DNA of 64,000 nt from Victivallaceae bacterium (GTDB taxonomy: Bacteria > Verrucomicrobiota > Lentisphaeria > Victivallales > Victivallaceae): NCBI GenBank assembly GCA_024405735.1, contig JAKSOF010000003.1, forward strand, positions 1 to 64,000, read 5' to 3'. Every line of letters starts with the position of its first letter. The stretch's first letter is position 1. Under the pieces are notes generated by a model. That model saw only the letters and a list, made by a program, of their open reading frames with translations, ran no database searches and was not told where the DNA came from. Of the stretch, positions 38,390-46,843 are shown piece by piece. Both the position numbers and the translations under genes were made by a program.

Positions 38390-39277
38390 TTAGGGCGTTG
38401 TTGTTAAATTATAATCCGCGTAATCATCTTCGTTGCGATCGTGACCGAGCCACACCAGTTTGCGGAAAGTCCGCGCGAATTGATCGCGCAACGATTGTCT
38501 TTCACTATTGGAAGAAGCTTTGAGATACAACTCATAATGCGCTTTATCCATCAAAGACAATTCCAACTCCACTGCCGACGGATAACTGCCGGCGGTCAAA
38601 TCTCTAGTTGTATTTCCCGATGCCGGATTTTCAATATCGTCTCCGCTACTGTTGCAAAGCCGTACTTTAAAATCCACAACACACGCCGCGATACGGGATA
38701 TTTTAGGATTTCCATCGCTGAAATTCGCTTTTTGATTGTCCAGCCCAGTTTTGATGCTATTATCCGGTTGCGGGAAATAATCGGGAAAAGGAAAAGAATC
38801 GTCCGTATCCGTTTTGACTGTCATCACCAGCACATCATTGCGAGGCTCGATATAGTCCGGATCATTGGCACTGCTGATGGAAACGACCTGAACCCCGACA
38901 AAACAGGTGGAAACACTGGAATTGCTGTCCTTGATGCCGGGGTGATTTGTCTTGGTGACAAAATAAAGCTGACTGCTTCCGTTGGGGCCGTCGCTCGTCA
39001 AGCGCAAATAATCATCCCCCCCCCTGTGTACAACATCGCTTCCAGAACTCGCCTCATGGACTTTTGGGGGAGCAGAGATATTTGCAAGAAGCGAGGCGAT
39101 CAAATTCAGCGCGGTCCGTCCTTCAGCGGAGACCGCATTTTTTTGGATATTGGAAGTCCAAAGTTTCTGCGATGCGGAAAAAAGTTGTACCACCATCATA
39201 CTCAACAGCGCGAAAACCGCCATTGAAACGATCAGCTCGACCAAAGTAAAAGAATGTTTTGTAAGTTTCATTTTCAT
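38390..39277 (-). CDS. GspJ/PilW-like minor pseudopilin
   Basis: 295 residues; ATG overlaps the previous stop (ATGA). The N-terminus KHSFTLVELIVSMAVFALLSMMVVQLF is a type IV prepilin helix with Glu at the fifth mature position. The residue before the cleavage site is serine, not the canonical glycine. The rest is a periplasmic beta-rich domain. Third in the H-I-J-K order. It probably forms the pseudopilus tip with its neighbours. Confidence 0.8.
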   Translation of the reverse strand: MKMKLTKHSFTLVELIVSMAVFALLSMMVVQLFSASQKLWTSNIQKNAVSAEGRTALNLIASLLANISAPPKVHEASSGSDVVHRGGDDYLRLTSDGPNGSSQLYFVTKTNHPGIKDSNSSVSTCFVGVQVVSISSANDPDYIEPRNDVLVMTVKTDTDDSFPFPDYFPQPDNSIKTGLDNQKANFSDGNPKISRIAACVVDFKVRLCNSSGDDIENPASGNTTRDLTAGSYPSAVELELSLMDKAHYELYLKASSNSERQSLRDQFARTFRKLVWLGHDRNEDDYADYNLTTTP

Positions 39278-39948
39278 CGGCTTAATTCACTGAGAACTAC
39301 CATACGATAGGTTCGGATGACCCGCTGACTGCGGGGCACGGCGGCAGGGTAACTCAATTCAACATCAAAAGCACGGAATATTTTGGTGGGGGTGCTTGGC
39401 ACAGAGGATGGATTCGACCATGAGTTAAAGTTATAGGTTTTTCGGGGAGAATGGTCGGTTGACTCCTGAATCGAATCCGTCCCTGCCAACGAGGGGAAAT
39501 AGGCAAATGTACTGGACGGCGCGTCCGCTTTCGTTCCATCCTTGGCAGAAAAAATCTGTACTACGCAACTGAAATCTTCGGCGTATCCCGAATTCACATC
39601 GATCGTTTTGCGGTAAAGGTATACCCCGTTGGTTGATACCCATTCAAGACGAGAAAGATCACTTGGCGCTGCTTGAACCTTGTCATTAATCGGATCGCTA
39701 TTGGCAGCACGGACATGAACTCCATCTTTATCATCAGAAGGTGCTATCCCTTTATCCAGAATAGTTGCCTGCAAATAGCCGAAAACATATTCCGCCGCTT
39801 CGGCGACATCGTTCGCGGCTTCGGCTTCACGCGTTGCTTTGAGTCCGGCGGGAAAGAGCGTCAACACCGTCGACAAGCCCAATGAGATCACGAGGAGCGC
39901 CAGCGCGACCTCAACCATATTGAAAAAATGTTTTTTCTTGTGTTTCAT
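39274..39948 (-). CDS. GspI/PilV-like minor pseudopilin
   Basis: 224 residues from ATG 39948. The segment KKHFFNMVEVALALLVISLGLSTVLTLFPAGL is a class III-type signal followed by the conserved helix with Glu near position 5. A Phe precedes the probable cut site. The body (WVSTNGVYLYRKTIDVN) is beta-rich and exported. Second in the operon; five bases separate it from the GspH-like gene. Confidence 0.78.
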   Translation of the reverse strand: MKHKKKHFFNMVEVALALLVISLGLSTVLTLFPAGLKATREAEAANDVAEAAEYVFGYLQATILDKGIAPSDDKDGVHVRAANSDPINDKVQAAPSDLSRLEWVSTNGVYLYRKTIDVNSGYAEDFSCVVQIFSAKDGTKADAPSSTFAYFPSLAGTDSIQESTDHSPRKTYNFNSWSNPSSVPSTPTKIFRAFDVELSYPAAVPRSQRVIRTYRMVVLSELSR

Positions 39949-39952
39949 AAAA

Positions 39953-40681
39953 TTACTTTTTTTCAAAGTAGGTGATTTTGCCATTCATCCGGTTGATATG
40001 CAAAACTAAATAATCCGTGTCGCTGGGAAATTTAAGATCGGTCACGCTGACCGTGCAACCCGCGATAACTAAATAAAGATCCTGGGTCGCGGCAAGACCT
40101 CCGTCCGGTGAAAATACGACGGCGCAGGGACCAATATCGGAACCGGAAGGTCGTTTTACTGAATAAAACGCCCCTGTTGGGGAAAAACTGTCCGTCAAAG
40201 AAGAGATATTACCGGTTTTATCAGACAGCGGATTCCCGTAGTCCGGAATGTTGCTTTGGAAGTCGGTAATTTTCACGATTTTCGCATTTTCAATCGGTTT
40301 GCTCCAACTGGAATCGGGCGCCCATTTTTCAAAATAATAGTCGGAGCCGTCCTTGAAAAGCAATGCGGGACGGGTACTGGCAAAATAATATTGATTTTTG
40401 GTATTGCTGGAAAAATCCGGCGAGTCGTCTGACGCGAAGATTGTGCCATAATAAGCGGTATCGGTATCGTTGGGAATGATCAGTCCGACGTAACTGCGGT
40501 GGGCGATGGCGAGCGCCTGGGCTTCCTCCAGCTGGCGTTTGATCTGGTCGGCGGCGACGGGGGTCGCTTTGCCTTTCGCCAATCGCGTGAAACTCGGTAC
40601 GGCAAGCGTGACCAGCAAGCCGATCAATCCCATCACCACCAATAATTCGATCAAGGTAAAATGCCGTTTTTTCAGCGTCAT
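39953..40681 (-). CDS. GspH/FimT-like minor pseudopilin
   Basis: 242 residues from ATG 40681 (GGGAG ahead). The leader RHFTLIELLVVMGLIGLLVTLAVPSF is the classical prepilin helix with Glu at +5, although histidine replaces glycine at -1. The C-terminal domain resembles FimT. First gene of the pseudopilin operon, with a near-consensus promoter. Related operons deliver type II secretion tips; no secretion ATPase, outer-membrane ring or prepilin peptidase gene is in this window. Confidence 0.82.
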   Translation of the reverse strand: MTLKKRHFTLIELLVVMGLIGLLVTLAVPSFTRLAKGKATPVAADQIKRQLEEAQALAIAHRSYVGLIIPNDTDTAYYGTIFASDDSPDFSSNTKNQYYFASTRPALLFKDGSDYYFEKWAPDSSWSKPIENAKIVKITDFQSNIPDYGNPLSDKTGNISSLTDSFSPTGAFYSVKRPSGSDIGPCAVVFSPDGGLAATQDLYLVIAGCTVSVTDLKFPSDTDYLVLHINRMNGKITYFEKK

Positions 40682-41313
40682 ACAAAGACTCCCGAAGTGT
40701 ATATCTTTCCTATTATACCCCGTCATCACGCAAAAGTCAACTAAAAAAAAGAATTTCCCCCTTAAAATCTCCTGCGATGGCGTGAGAGCCATCGCCCCGC
40801 TTCGCGGCTTCGGTCGATTTTCGGGGGAGCCCCCGGCTCCCCTCGATCCGTTCCTCAGCTTTTTGTATTCCCTGCGATGCCTCGCATCCGCTTCGGCATC
40901 TCCGCTTCGCTACGGGGCATAGCTCTGCTATGCTCCTCCGGCAAAAAGCCTCCGGTACTCGTCGGCTCGCTGTGGTTGTTTTTATCTTTCCTCTAAAATC
41001 CCCCTTGCCCCCTTAAAATCTCCTGCGATGGCGTGATCCTCCGTCGCTCTGCGAGCTTTGGAGGACAACGAGGTGATTGGCTCGTCCTCCGTAGCCTTGG
41101 CAAAGGAGGATCGATTTTTGGGGGAGCCCCGGCGCTATCGCGCATTCCGTCTTCGCCCTGCGGGCTACGCCGTGACAAGTCGTTTTCCGCTTTGCGGTCT
41201 TTATTTTCGTTTTGTTTTTTGAAACCGCTGATGCACGCGAATACACACTAATAATTTTTTCTTCCCCATTCGTGTTGATTCGTGTTTATTCGCGGTTCAA
41301 AACCCCGTCGGTT
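40682..41313. repeat. Repeat-rich gene-free interval upstream of pseudopilin operon
   Basis: About 630 bases without a gene. A direct repeat CCCCCTTAAAATCTCCTGCG-type segment occurs at 40757-40785 and 41008-41036, and TCGATTTT(C/T)GGGGGAGCCCC at about 40814 and 41110. An inverted copy of 261-291 is at 41146-41179, and an inverted copy of 8465-8545 at 41220-41305. The pseudopilin promoter is at its low-coordinate end. Confidence 0.75.
40712..40740 (-). promoter_or_regulatory. Promoter of the pseudopilin operon
   Basis: On the minus strand TTGACT (40735-40740) and TATAAT (40712-40717) with a 17-base spacer, about 30 bases upstream of the GspH-like start codon. Confidence 0.8.
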
Positions 41314-42531
41314 TTACTCGATGACGCTCCGGCAAAATTGCCATATCTCTTTGGCGCGCAACGCGATCGAGACCGCAAAAACGATCCCGAAAAACCGCCG
41401 GTCAAAGGGGAAATAATCAAAATACGCCATCGACAGCCGGCTGCAGTCGGGACATTGCGGCGCAAAACTTCCGAGGAATGCCGCCGCGATCCAGACGATC
41501 AGCAATAAAATCGTGCGGCGCAAGGTTTTCCCATCGGGGGTGCAACACCGCACCAAAGCGATGTAAAGCCCGAAGAAAAACCAGTTTCCCAACTCCGGCA
41601 ACGCATTTTCGGGACAGGGGGAAATGAAGTAGGCGGCAAACGTCAGAAGAATACTCCACGCCCAGACGAAAATGCTCCCCGTCGCAAAAAGCGGAAAACG
41701 CCACGACCTTTTTTGCCGCGCCGTCACCTTGCCGCGTTCAAACAGCGACGCCAGCAGGAAAAATTTCGCCGCCGTCATCCATGTTTCGCTCTGGACACAC
41801 CGCCAGTTTTCCGCGCCAAAGGAAACGTAAAGCAACGGGAGCGCCAGCGTCGAAAAAAGACAGAAAACATGAAGGTCGCGCATCCGTTCTTCGCCGGGAT
41901 GTTTCATTCCGGCAAGGGCGATCAGAAATCCCGCAAATGTCAGAAAGAGCAACTGGATGATACAGCGGTAAAACAGCGCATCCGGCATATTCAGGAGAAA
42001 ACCGCCGCAACGCCCCCGGAAAACAAGATGTTCGAGCATAAAGGGAAACGCAATGAAAAAAACAAAAAATCCGCTCCAGTTAAATCCCCTGCTGCGCGCT
42101 TTGCGAAGCGATGCGAGCGCAGGCGTCACCGACGCGAGCGCGGCAAAAAAAGCGATGTCGAGCGCAAAAAGCCGAAGAGGAAGTTTGGGATGATCCACCG
42201 CCTGATCGAGGATGAGCAAAACGACGATCGGCAGATAAAGGGCGCAAAATTTTCCGCAAACGATTTGCAACTCCGGCAATGCGGTCGTCAGATTCATATC
42301 GAGCGCGGGGTCGCCGCTTTCCCGCTTCCAGCGGCGCGCCGCAAGGACGACACTTGAAACGCAAAGAAGAAAAATTCCGGCGTGACAGAGCAAGATCCAT
42401 TCTTCCAGCACCTTGCCGCAAAACCGCGCGGCGATCACCACGGCGCAGAAAAAAATCAGCAACGCGGCAAATCCCGTCAGCGTCTTACGGTGCATCGTCT
42501 GACGCCATTCCCTGAGCCATACGGAAATCAT
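41314..42531 (-). CDS. Multi-pass membrane component of an ABC transporter
   Basis: 405 residues with about ten hydrophobic helices and no recognised motif family beyond ABC-2-like topology. The ATG overlaps the ATPase stop (ATGA), which makes it the likely permease partner of that ATPase. The first 20 residues (SVWLREWRQTMHRKTLTGFA) resemble the cytoplasmic lead of ABC-2 exporters. Substrate unknown. A few cysteines near the end (FAPQCPDCSRL) are conspicuous, but I attach no function. Confidence 0.7.
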   Translation of the reverse strand: MISVWLREWRQTMHRKTLTGFAALLIFFCAVVIAARFCGKVLEEWILLCHAGIFLLCVSSVVLAARRWKRESGDPALDMNLTTALPELQIVCGKFCALYLPIVVLLILDQAVDHPKLPLRLFALDIAFFAALASVTPALASLRKARSRGFNWSGFFVFFIAFPFMLEHLVFRGRCGGFLLNMPDALFYRCIIQLLFLTFAGFLIALAGMKHPGEERMRDLHVFCLFSTLALPLLYVSFGAENWRCVQSETWMTAAKFFLLASLFERGKVTARQKRSWRFPLFATGSIFVWAWSILLTFAAYFISPCPENALPELGNWFFFGLYIALVRCCTPDGKTLRRTILLLIVWIAAAFLGSFAPQCPDCSRLSMAYFDYFPFDRRFFGIVFAVSIALRAKEIWQFCRSVIE

Positions 42532-43247
42532 CGCGCTCCCTCCTCCGCCGTCAAATGAAGATAAAGTCCCTCCAGCGTCCGCACCTCATAACGCGGCAGA
42601 AGTTCATCAAGACGCCCCCCTTCGACGACGCGCCCGGCATCGAGAATGACGACGCCGGAAACAAATTCCTGCAATTCCGCCAGGATATGCGAGGAAACAA
42701 GGACGGTATGCCCCTCTCCGGCAAGGCGGTGCAAGATGTCGCGCAACTCGCTGCGGCCGCGCGGGTCCAACCCCTCGCCCGGTTCGTCGAGGAGGAAAAC
42801 TTCCGGTTCCGCGATCAGCATCCGCGCCAGCGACACGCGCTGTTTCATCCCGCGCGACAATTCCGGGAAAAATTTTTTCTCCCATTCCGGCAAAATGCCG
42901 CATACTTCCGCCGCGCGGCGTACCGCATCGGCATCGCGGCAAAAGGCGCGGCGGTAGAAATCAAGATATTCCGCAACCGTAATGTCTCCGGCATCGGGCA
43001 AACTATCGGGCATCAACGCGACACGTCGCCGGAGTTGCCGCGTATCGTCGAGGAGATCGCGGCCATTCCATCTGACAAAGCCGGAATCGCACTCCTCCGC
43101 GCCGGAAAGGACGCGGAGCAACGTCGTCTTGCCCGCCCCGTTCGCTCCGGCAAGTCCCCAGATCGCCCCCTGCGGCACGGCAAAGGAAACCTCTTGCAAC
43201 GCCGCGACGCCGCCGAATTTTTTGCTGATTTTGCCGACTTCGAGCAT
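42528..43247 (-). CDS. ABC transporter ATP-binding protein
   Basis: 239 residues from ATG 43247, overlapping the prmA stop (TGATG). Walker A GANGAGKTTLL (about 36-46), a Q-loop around LRRRVALMPDSLP, the signature LSRGMKQRVSLARML, Walker B FLLDEPGEGLDP and switch histidine SSHIL are intact. The subfamily is the export/ABC-2 type. It pairs with the membrane gene just downstream. The likely role is export or membrane-maintenance transport. Confidence 0.9.
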   Translation of the reverse strand: MLEVGKISKKFGGVAALQEVSFAVPQGAIWGLAGANGAGKTTLLRVLSGAEECDSGFVRWNGRDLLDDTRQLRRRVALMPDSLPDAGDITVAEYLDFYRRAFCRDADAVRRAAEVCGILPEWEKKFFPELSRGMKQRVSLARMLIAEPEVFLLDEPGEGLDPRGRSELRDILHRLAGEGHTVLVSSHILAELQEFVSGVVILDAGRVVEGGRLDELLPRYEVRTLEGLYLHLTAEEGAR

Positions 43248-44140
43248 CACGCTTTCTCCATTTTCCGGAAACAGCCGCTCGTCCATTCGCGCAATGTTTT
43301 GCGCTCCATTTCAACGAAACCGAGTTCGGTGAATTTTGCCGACACTTCGTCGAATTCGCGGTTGAGGATCCCGGCGAGGACGAGAAATTTGCCGTCGCGC
43401 ACCCAGCGGACGATATTGTGCCGGAATTTGATCAGCAGATGTCCGAGGATATTGGCGCAGACAAGATCGTATTTTTCCGGACGGCCCGCGTAAACGGCGG
43501 CGTCGCCTTCGGTCGGCACGATGTTGCCGAGATGGTTCAGCGCGATGTTTTCTCTGGCGATATGCACCGCGTCGGGGTCGAGATCAAAAGCGTCGATCGT
43601 CCCGATCCCGGCGATGCCGCCCGCGATCGACAATATCCCCGAACCGCATCCGGCGTCGAGCATCGAATCGATTTTTTCCGTCGCCGCCAGACGGTCGATG
43701 CACTCCAGACAGTAAAGCGTCGTTGCGTGCTGTCCGGTGCCGAAACTCATCCCGGGGTCGATCGTCAGCACTTTTTGTCCCGGTTTCGGCGCATCGTCGA
43801 GCCACGACGGACGAATGAGAAGCCGCGGCGAAATTTCGATGGAGTGGAAATACTTTTTCCACGCTTCCGCCCAATCTTCGCGCGCAAGCGTGAATTCCTT
43901 GGTGCGTCCGAGTTCGACGCCGAGGTCGCGGCACCAGATTTCGCTTGCGGCGCGAAAGGCGGCGAATTTTTCGGCGCGTTCCGCTTCGCCGGAAGCGTAA
44001 ACGGTATGCCAGAACGTGTGATTTTCCAGATCTTCGTAGCCGCTGTAATCGAAATCAAGCGCGGCAAAAAGTTCATCGGCGGGGAGCGGCGAATAGATCA
44101 CCTCGACGCCGAAACAGTAGAGATTTTCCTGCATTTCCAT
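43247..44140 (-). CDS. prmA: Ribosomal protein L11 methyltransferase
   Basis: 297 residues; ATG overlaps the previous stop (TAATG) with GGAG ahead. SAM-dependent lysine methyltransferase acting on ribosomal protein L11. The DPGMSFGTGQHATTLYCLE motif, followed by DAGCGSGILSIAG, is diagnostic. ANILGHLLIKF is the NPPF-like active-site replacement typical of PrmA (ANILA). It follows the SGNH esterase gene and precedes an ABC transporter. Confidence 0.93.
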   Translation of the reverse strand: MEMQENLYCFGVEVIYSPLPADELFAALDFDYSGYEDLENHTFWHTVYASGEAERAEKFAAFRAASEIWCRDLGVELGRTKEFTLAREDWAEAWKKYFHSIEISPRLLIRPSWLDDAPKPGQKVLTIDPGMSFGTGQHATTLYCLECIDRLAATEKIDSMLDAGCGSGILSIAGGIAGIGTIDAFDLDPDAVHIARENIALNHLGNIVPTEGDAAVYAGRPEKYDLVCANILGHLLIKFRHNIVRWVRDGKFLVLAGILNREFDEVSAKFTELGFVEMERKTLREWTSGCFRKMEKA

Positions 44141-45282
44141 TAGGGTCGCTCCTCCAGAATTTTTTCCAGCAACGGCGCAAGATAGGCGCTTTGCCGGGCA
44201 AAGCCGTAGTCGGTCAGATGGATCCCGTCGACCGTCCCTTCGGAGAGGTCGGTTTCGCCGGAGATCCCGTTGATGAAATAAAGCGCGCGGTCGCCGGAAG
44301 CGCGGCGGCGTTCCACGGTCCGCCGCTGAAAATCACGGGCGGCATCGGTGTCGAGGGCAAGATAAAAATCCTTGCAGTGGATCGAACGGCTCAAGACGAC
44401 GATGGGGACTTCCGGATGTTTCGCGCGGAGCGTGCCGATCACGTCGTCGAGCGTTTTCTGCAGGAGCGGAAGTTTCGCATTGGCTTCATAATCAAGGATA
44501 TACATTGCAGGCGTTTGGATTCCGGCAAGCATTACGGCGACAGAATGCTCCCCTTTGCCGCTGCCGGAAAATCCGAAATTGAGGATCGGACGGTTCCATT
44601 TGCGGCTCAAAATGTTGGTCGTGCACATCCCCGGGCGGCTCGCGCATCCGCCCTGCGTGATCGAAGTGCCGTACCAGACGACCGGGTTTTCGCAACTCCA
44701 CGCCGACGGCGCTTCCACTTTTGCGTCGGGATCGAGCCCGAGTTCAAAACTTTTGACGCCGCTGTAAAGCGGGAAATTAATGAGGTATTCGCGCATTTCC
44801 TTTTTCATCCCGCCGACGATCTCCGCCGTGTAGGAGGGTTTTTCGCGCGACACGGCAAAGCGGGCGCAACCGAAGTAACGCCGCGCCCCCGGTGCGCCGC
44901 AATAAAGGTCGAAACCGCAACTTCCCGTCGATGCCATATGATCCATCTGTATCGGAGGATCGAGCGTGACGCGCACGGAAATTTTAGTCGAATCGGTTTT
45001 GAATGCGAGCTGGACTCCGGAAGTGCAAACGCCAAGTTTCATCACATCAGGCGGCAGATTTTTCTGCGGTACGCGGGCGAAACTTCCCCCTTTTTCCCGG
45101 AAAGCAAGTCCGCTCAAACGCAACGGTTCCATATCGGCGGAAACCCAACGTATGTTTTTTCCCGCTTCACGGGTCGCCATATCGGGGTCGATGCCGGCAA
45201 GAGATTTCACGTTTTTTCCTCCGGTGCAAGCCGCGGTCAAAAAAAGCAATGCCAATGCCGCAGTCGTGATTCTGATCTTCAC
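44140..45282 (-). CDS. SGNH/GDSL-type esterase lipoprotein
   Basis: 380 residues from GTG 45282, which overlaps the previous stop (GTGA). A signal peptide ends in the lipobox TAAC. The N-terminal half is a beta-sandwich-like domain; the C-terminal half is SGNH hydrolase: block I WYGTSITQGGCAS (serine), then NFGFSGSG with the block II glycine and GIHLTDYG with the catalytic histidine. It is probably a surface esterase acting on a carbohydrate or lipid ester. The substrate is unknown. Confidence 0.82.
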   Translation of the reverse strand: MKIRITTAALALLFLTAACTGGKNVKSLAGIDPDMATREAGKNIRWVSADMEPLRLSGLAFREKGGSFARVPQKNLPPDVMKLGVCTSGVQLAFKTDSTKISVRVTLDPPIQMDHMASTGSCGFDLYCGAPGARRYFGCARFAVSREKPSYTAEIVGGMKKEMREYLINFPLYSGVKSFELGLDPDAKVEAPSAWSCENPVVWYGTSITQGGCASRPGMCTTNILSRKWNRPILNFGFSGSGKGEHSVAVMLAGIQTPAMYILDYEANAKLPLLQKTLDDVIGTLRAKHPEVPIVVLSRSIHCKDFYLALDTDAARDFQRRTVERRRASGDRALYFINGISGETDLSEGTVDGIHLTDYGFARQSAYLAPLLEKILEERP

Positions 45283-45989
45283 TTTTCTTTTTCCCTTTCC
45301 AACAATTTCTCCACCGCGCACGCGGCGACGGCGGCGCCGAAAGCGGCGACGACGAAACTGAGACTTCCCGGCACTTCGCTGTCGCCCTTTTCGCGGGGCG
45401 CGGGCGTTTCCGGCGAAAAAACGGTCGCTACGCCGGAAGTGATGCCGAGTTTTTTCAGTTGATGGCGCACCGCCCGGGCAAGCGGGCAGTTGTGCGTATT
45501 GCCGATGTCCGCCTTTTCGACCCGCGTCGGATCAAATTTCCCCGCCGCGCCCATCGAGGAAACGACGGCGATACCGCGCTTGCGCGCTTCGGCAATCAGA
45601 GCGACTTTGACCGGAGTATCGTCGATGCAATCGACGACGAGATCGACTTTGCCCTCCAAAAGAGCGGGGACATCATCGGGCGTCAGAAATTTCCCGCAGG
45701 CACTAAAAACGCCGTCGGGATTGATCTCACGACTGCGCTGTGCCATCACTTCCGCCTTGAACTTGTCAAGCGTGGAAGTCAAAGCGGCGATTTGCCGGTT
45801 GCAATTGCTCAAACTTACTTTGTCGCCGTCGACAAACGTGACATCCCCGACGCCGCAACGCACGAGAAATTCGGCGGCATAACCGCCGACACCGCCGACG
45901 CCGATCAGCAAAACGCGCTTTTTTGCCAGTATTTCACAGGCGCGAACACCTAAAATTTTTTCCGTGCGGCAACGGCGGCCGATCTCCAT
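45279..45989 (-). CDS. tcdA: tRNA threonylcarbamoyladenosine dehydratase (ThiF family)
   Basis: 236 residues from ATG 45989 (GAGGTGCAAT ahead). E1-like Rossmann start VLLIGVGGVGGYAAEFLVRCGVGDVTFVDGD, then NRQIAALTSTLDKFKAEV and the DCIDDTPVKVALI segment match TcdA (CsdL). It cyclises t6A to ct6A in tRNA, using ATP. The AMP-binding and catalytic-lysine positions look intact. Coupled to neighbours on both sides by very short or overlapping junctions. Confidence 0.85.
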   Translation of the reverse strand: MEIGRRCRTEKILGVRACEILAKKRVLLIGVGGVGGYAAEFLVRCGVGDVTFVDGDKVSLSNCNRQIAALTSTLDKFKAEVMAQRSREINPDGVFSACGKFLTPDDVPALLEGKVDLVVDCIDDTPVKVALIAEARKRGIAVVSSMGAAGKFDPTRVEKADIGNTHNCPLARAVRHQLKKLGITSGVATVFSPETPAPREKGDSEVPGSLSFVVAAFGAAVAACAVEKLLEREKEK

Positions 45990-45997
45990 ATTGCACC

Positions 45998-46843
45998 TCA
46001 AATCAGTTCGATAAGCGCGATTTCGCGGGGACAGTTGAAACGGTGCGGAAACGAGAGTTCCCCCGCCCCGCGCAAGACCATCATCTCCAACGGCAATCCC
46101 CTCCGGCGGAAAAATCCCGAAGCGAAACGATTTCCGTACCAGCTCGGCAGAAAAAAGGGCGGCAGAAAGGGCATCTTGACTTGGCCGCCGTGAAAATGTC
46201 CGGTCACGGCGAGGCGGTATTTCCGCAGGGAATCGGCATCGTCGGTATAGACGACGGCATCGGCGCTGTGGGCGAGCAGAATCGCCCCGCCGCAATTTTC
46301 CGGCACGGGCACGGCGCGGGGAACTCCCAAATGCAGATCGGCGCATCCCGCGATGAAAAGTCCGCCGTAATTTTTTCCTTCGTTGACAAGATAATCAAAA
46401 CCCGCCCGGCGGTAAAGATCGCGCCACGTTTTTTGGGAGATCCACGATTTGCACTGCTCCCAGTTGCCGGGAGAGGCGGCGGCAAAGGAAACTTCGCGCG
46501 TCAATTCGGCGAAAGCCGCGGGAAAAGCGTCGAGCGACGCCGCTTCGCCGATGCCGTCTCCGGCGAGAAGGATACCGTCGCATTTTTCGGCGATGACGAG
46601 GTCGCGCAACGCCGCAATTTTCCGGTAATCGGCTTCGCGTCCGTTGAAATGAAGATCCGAGAGCGCGAGAAGTTTCTTGCCCGCAAGTTCCGGCTGAAGC
46701 GCCAGTTGCAAGCGCAAAACGCGGCAATCGCCGCTCTTTTTACGGTCAAACGGCAACTCCGGCAGACGGTCATAGCGCAACGCTCTTTCCGGATGATAGA
46801 CATCTTCCGGAAAGACGTTGTCCAATGGCCGGTGAAGTCTCAA
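45998..46843 (-). CDS. Calcineurin-like metallophosphoesterase
   Basis: 281 residues if the TTG at 46843 is used, which overlaps the greA stop (TTGA); a second in-frame TTG at about 46828 is the alternative. Metal-binding motifs are DLHFNG (first histidine), LLAGDGIGE, GNWE (family GNHE) and LAHSAD with GHFHGGQ. The GN-W-E change replaces the usual histidine of GNHE and may lower activity. The layout is like YkuE/UDP-diacylglucosamine-type phosphoesterases. Substrate unknown. Confidence 0.78.
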   Translation of the reverse strand: MRLHRPLDNVFPEDVYHPERALRYDRLPELPFDRKKSGDCRVLRLQLALQPELAGKKLLALSDLHFNGREADYRKIAALRDLVIAEKCDGILLAGDGIGEAASLDAFPAAFAELTREVSFAAASPGNWEQCKSWISQKTWRDLYRRAGFDYLVNEGKNYGGLFIAGCADLHLGVPRAVPVPENCGGAILLAHSADAVVYTDDADSLRKYRLAVTGHFHGGQVKMPFLPPFFLPSWYGNRFASGFFRRRGLPLEMMVLRGAGELSFPHRFNCPREIALIELI

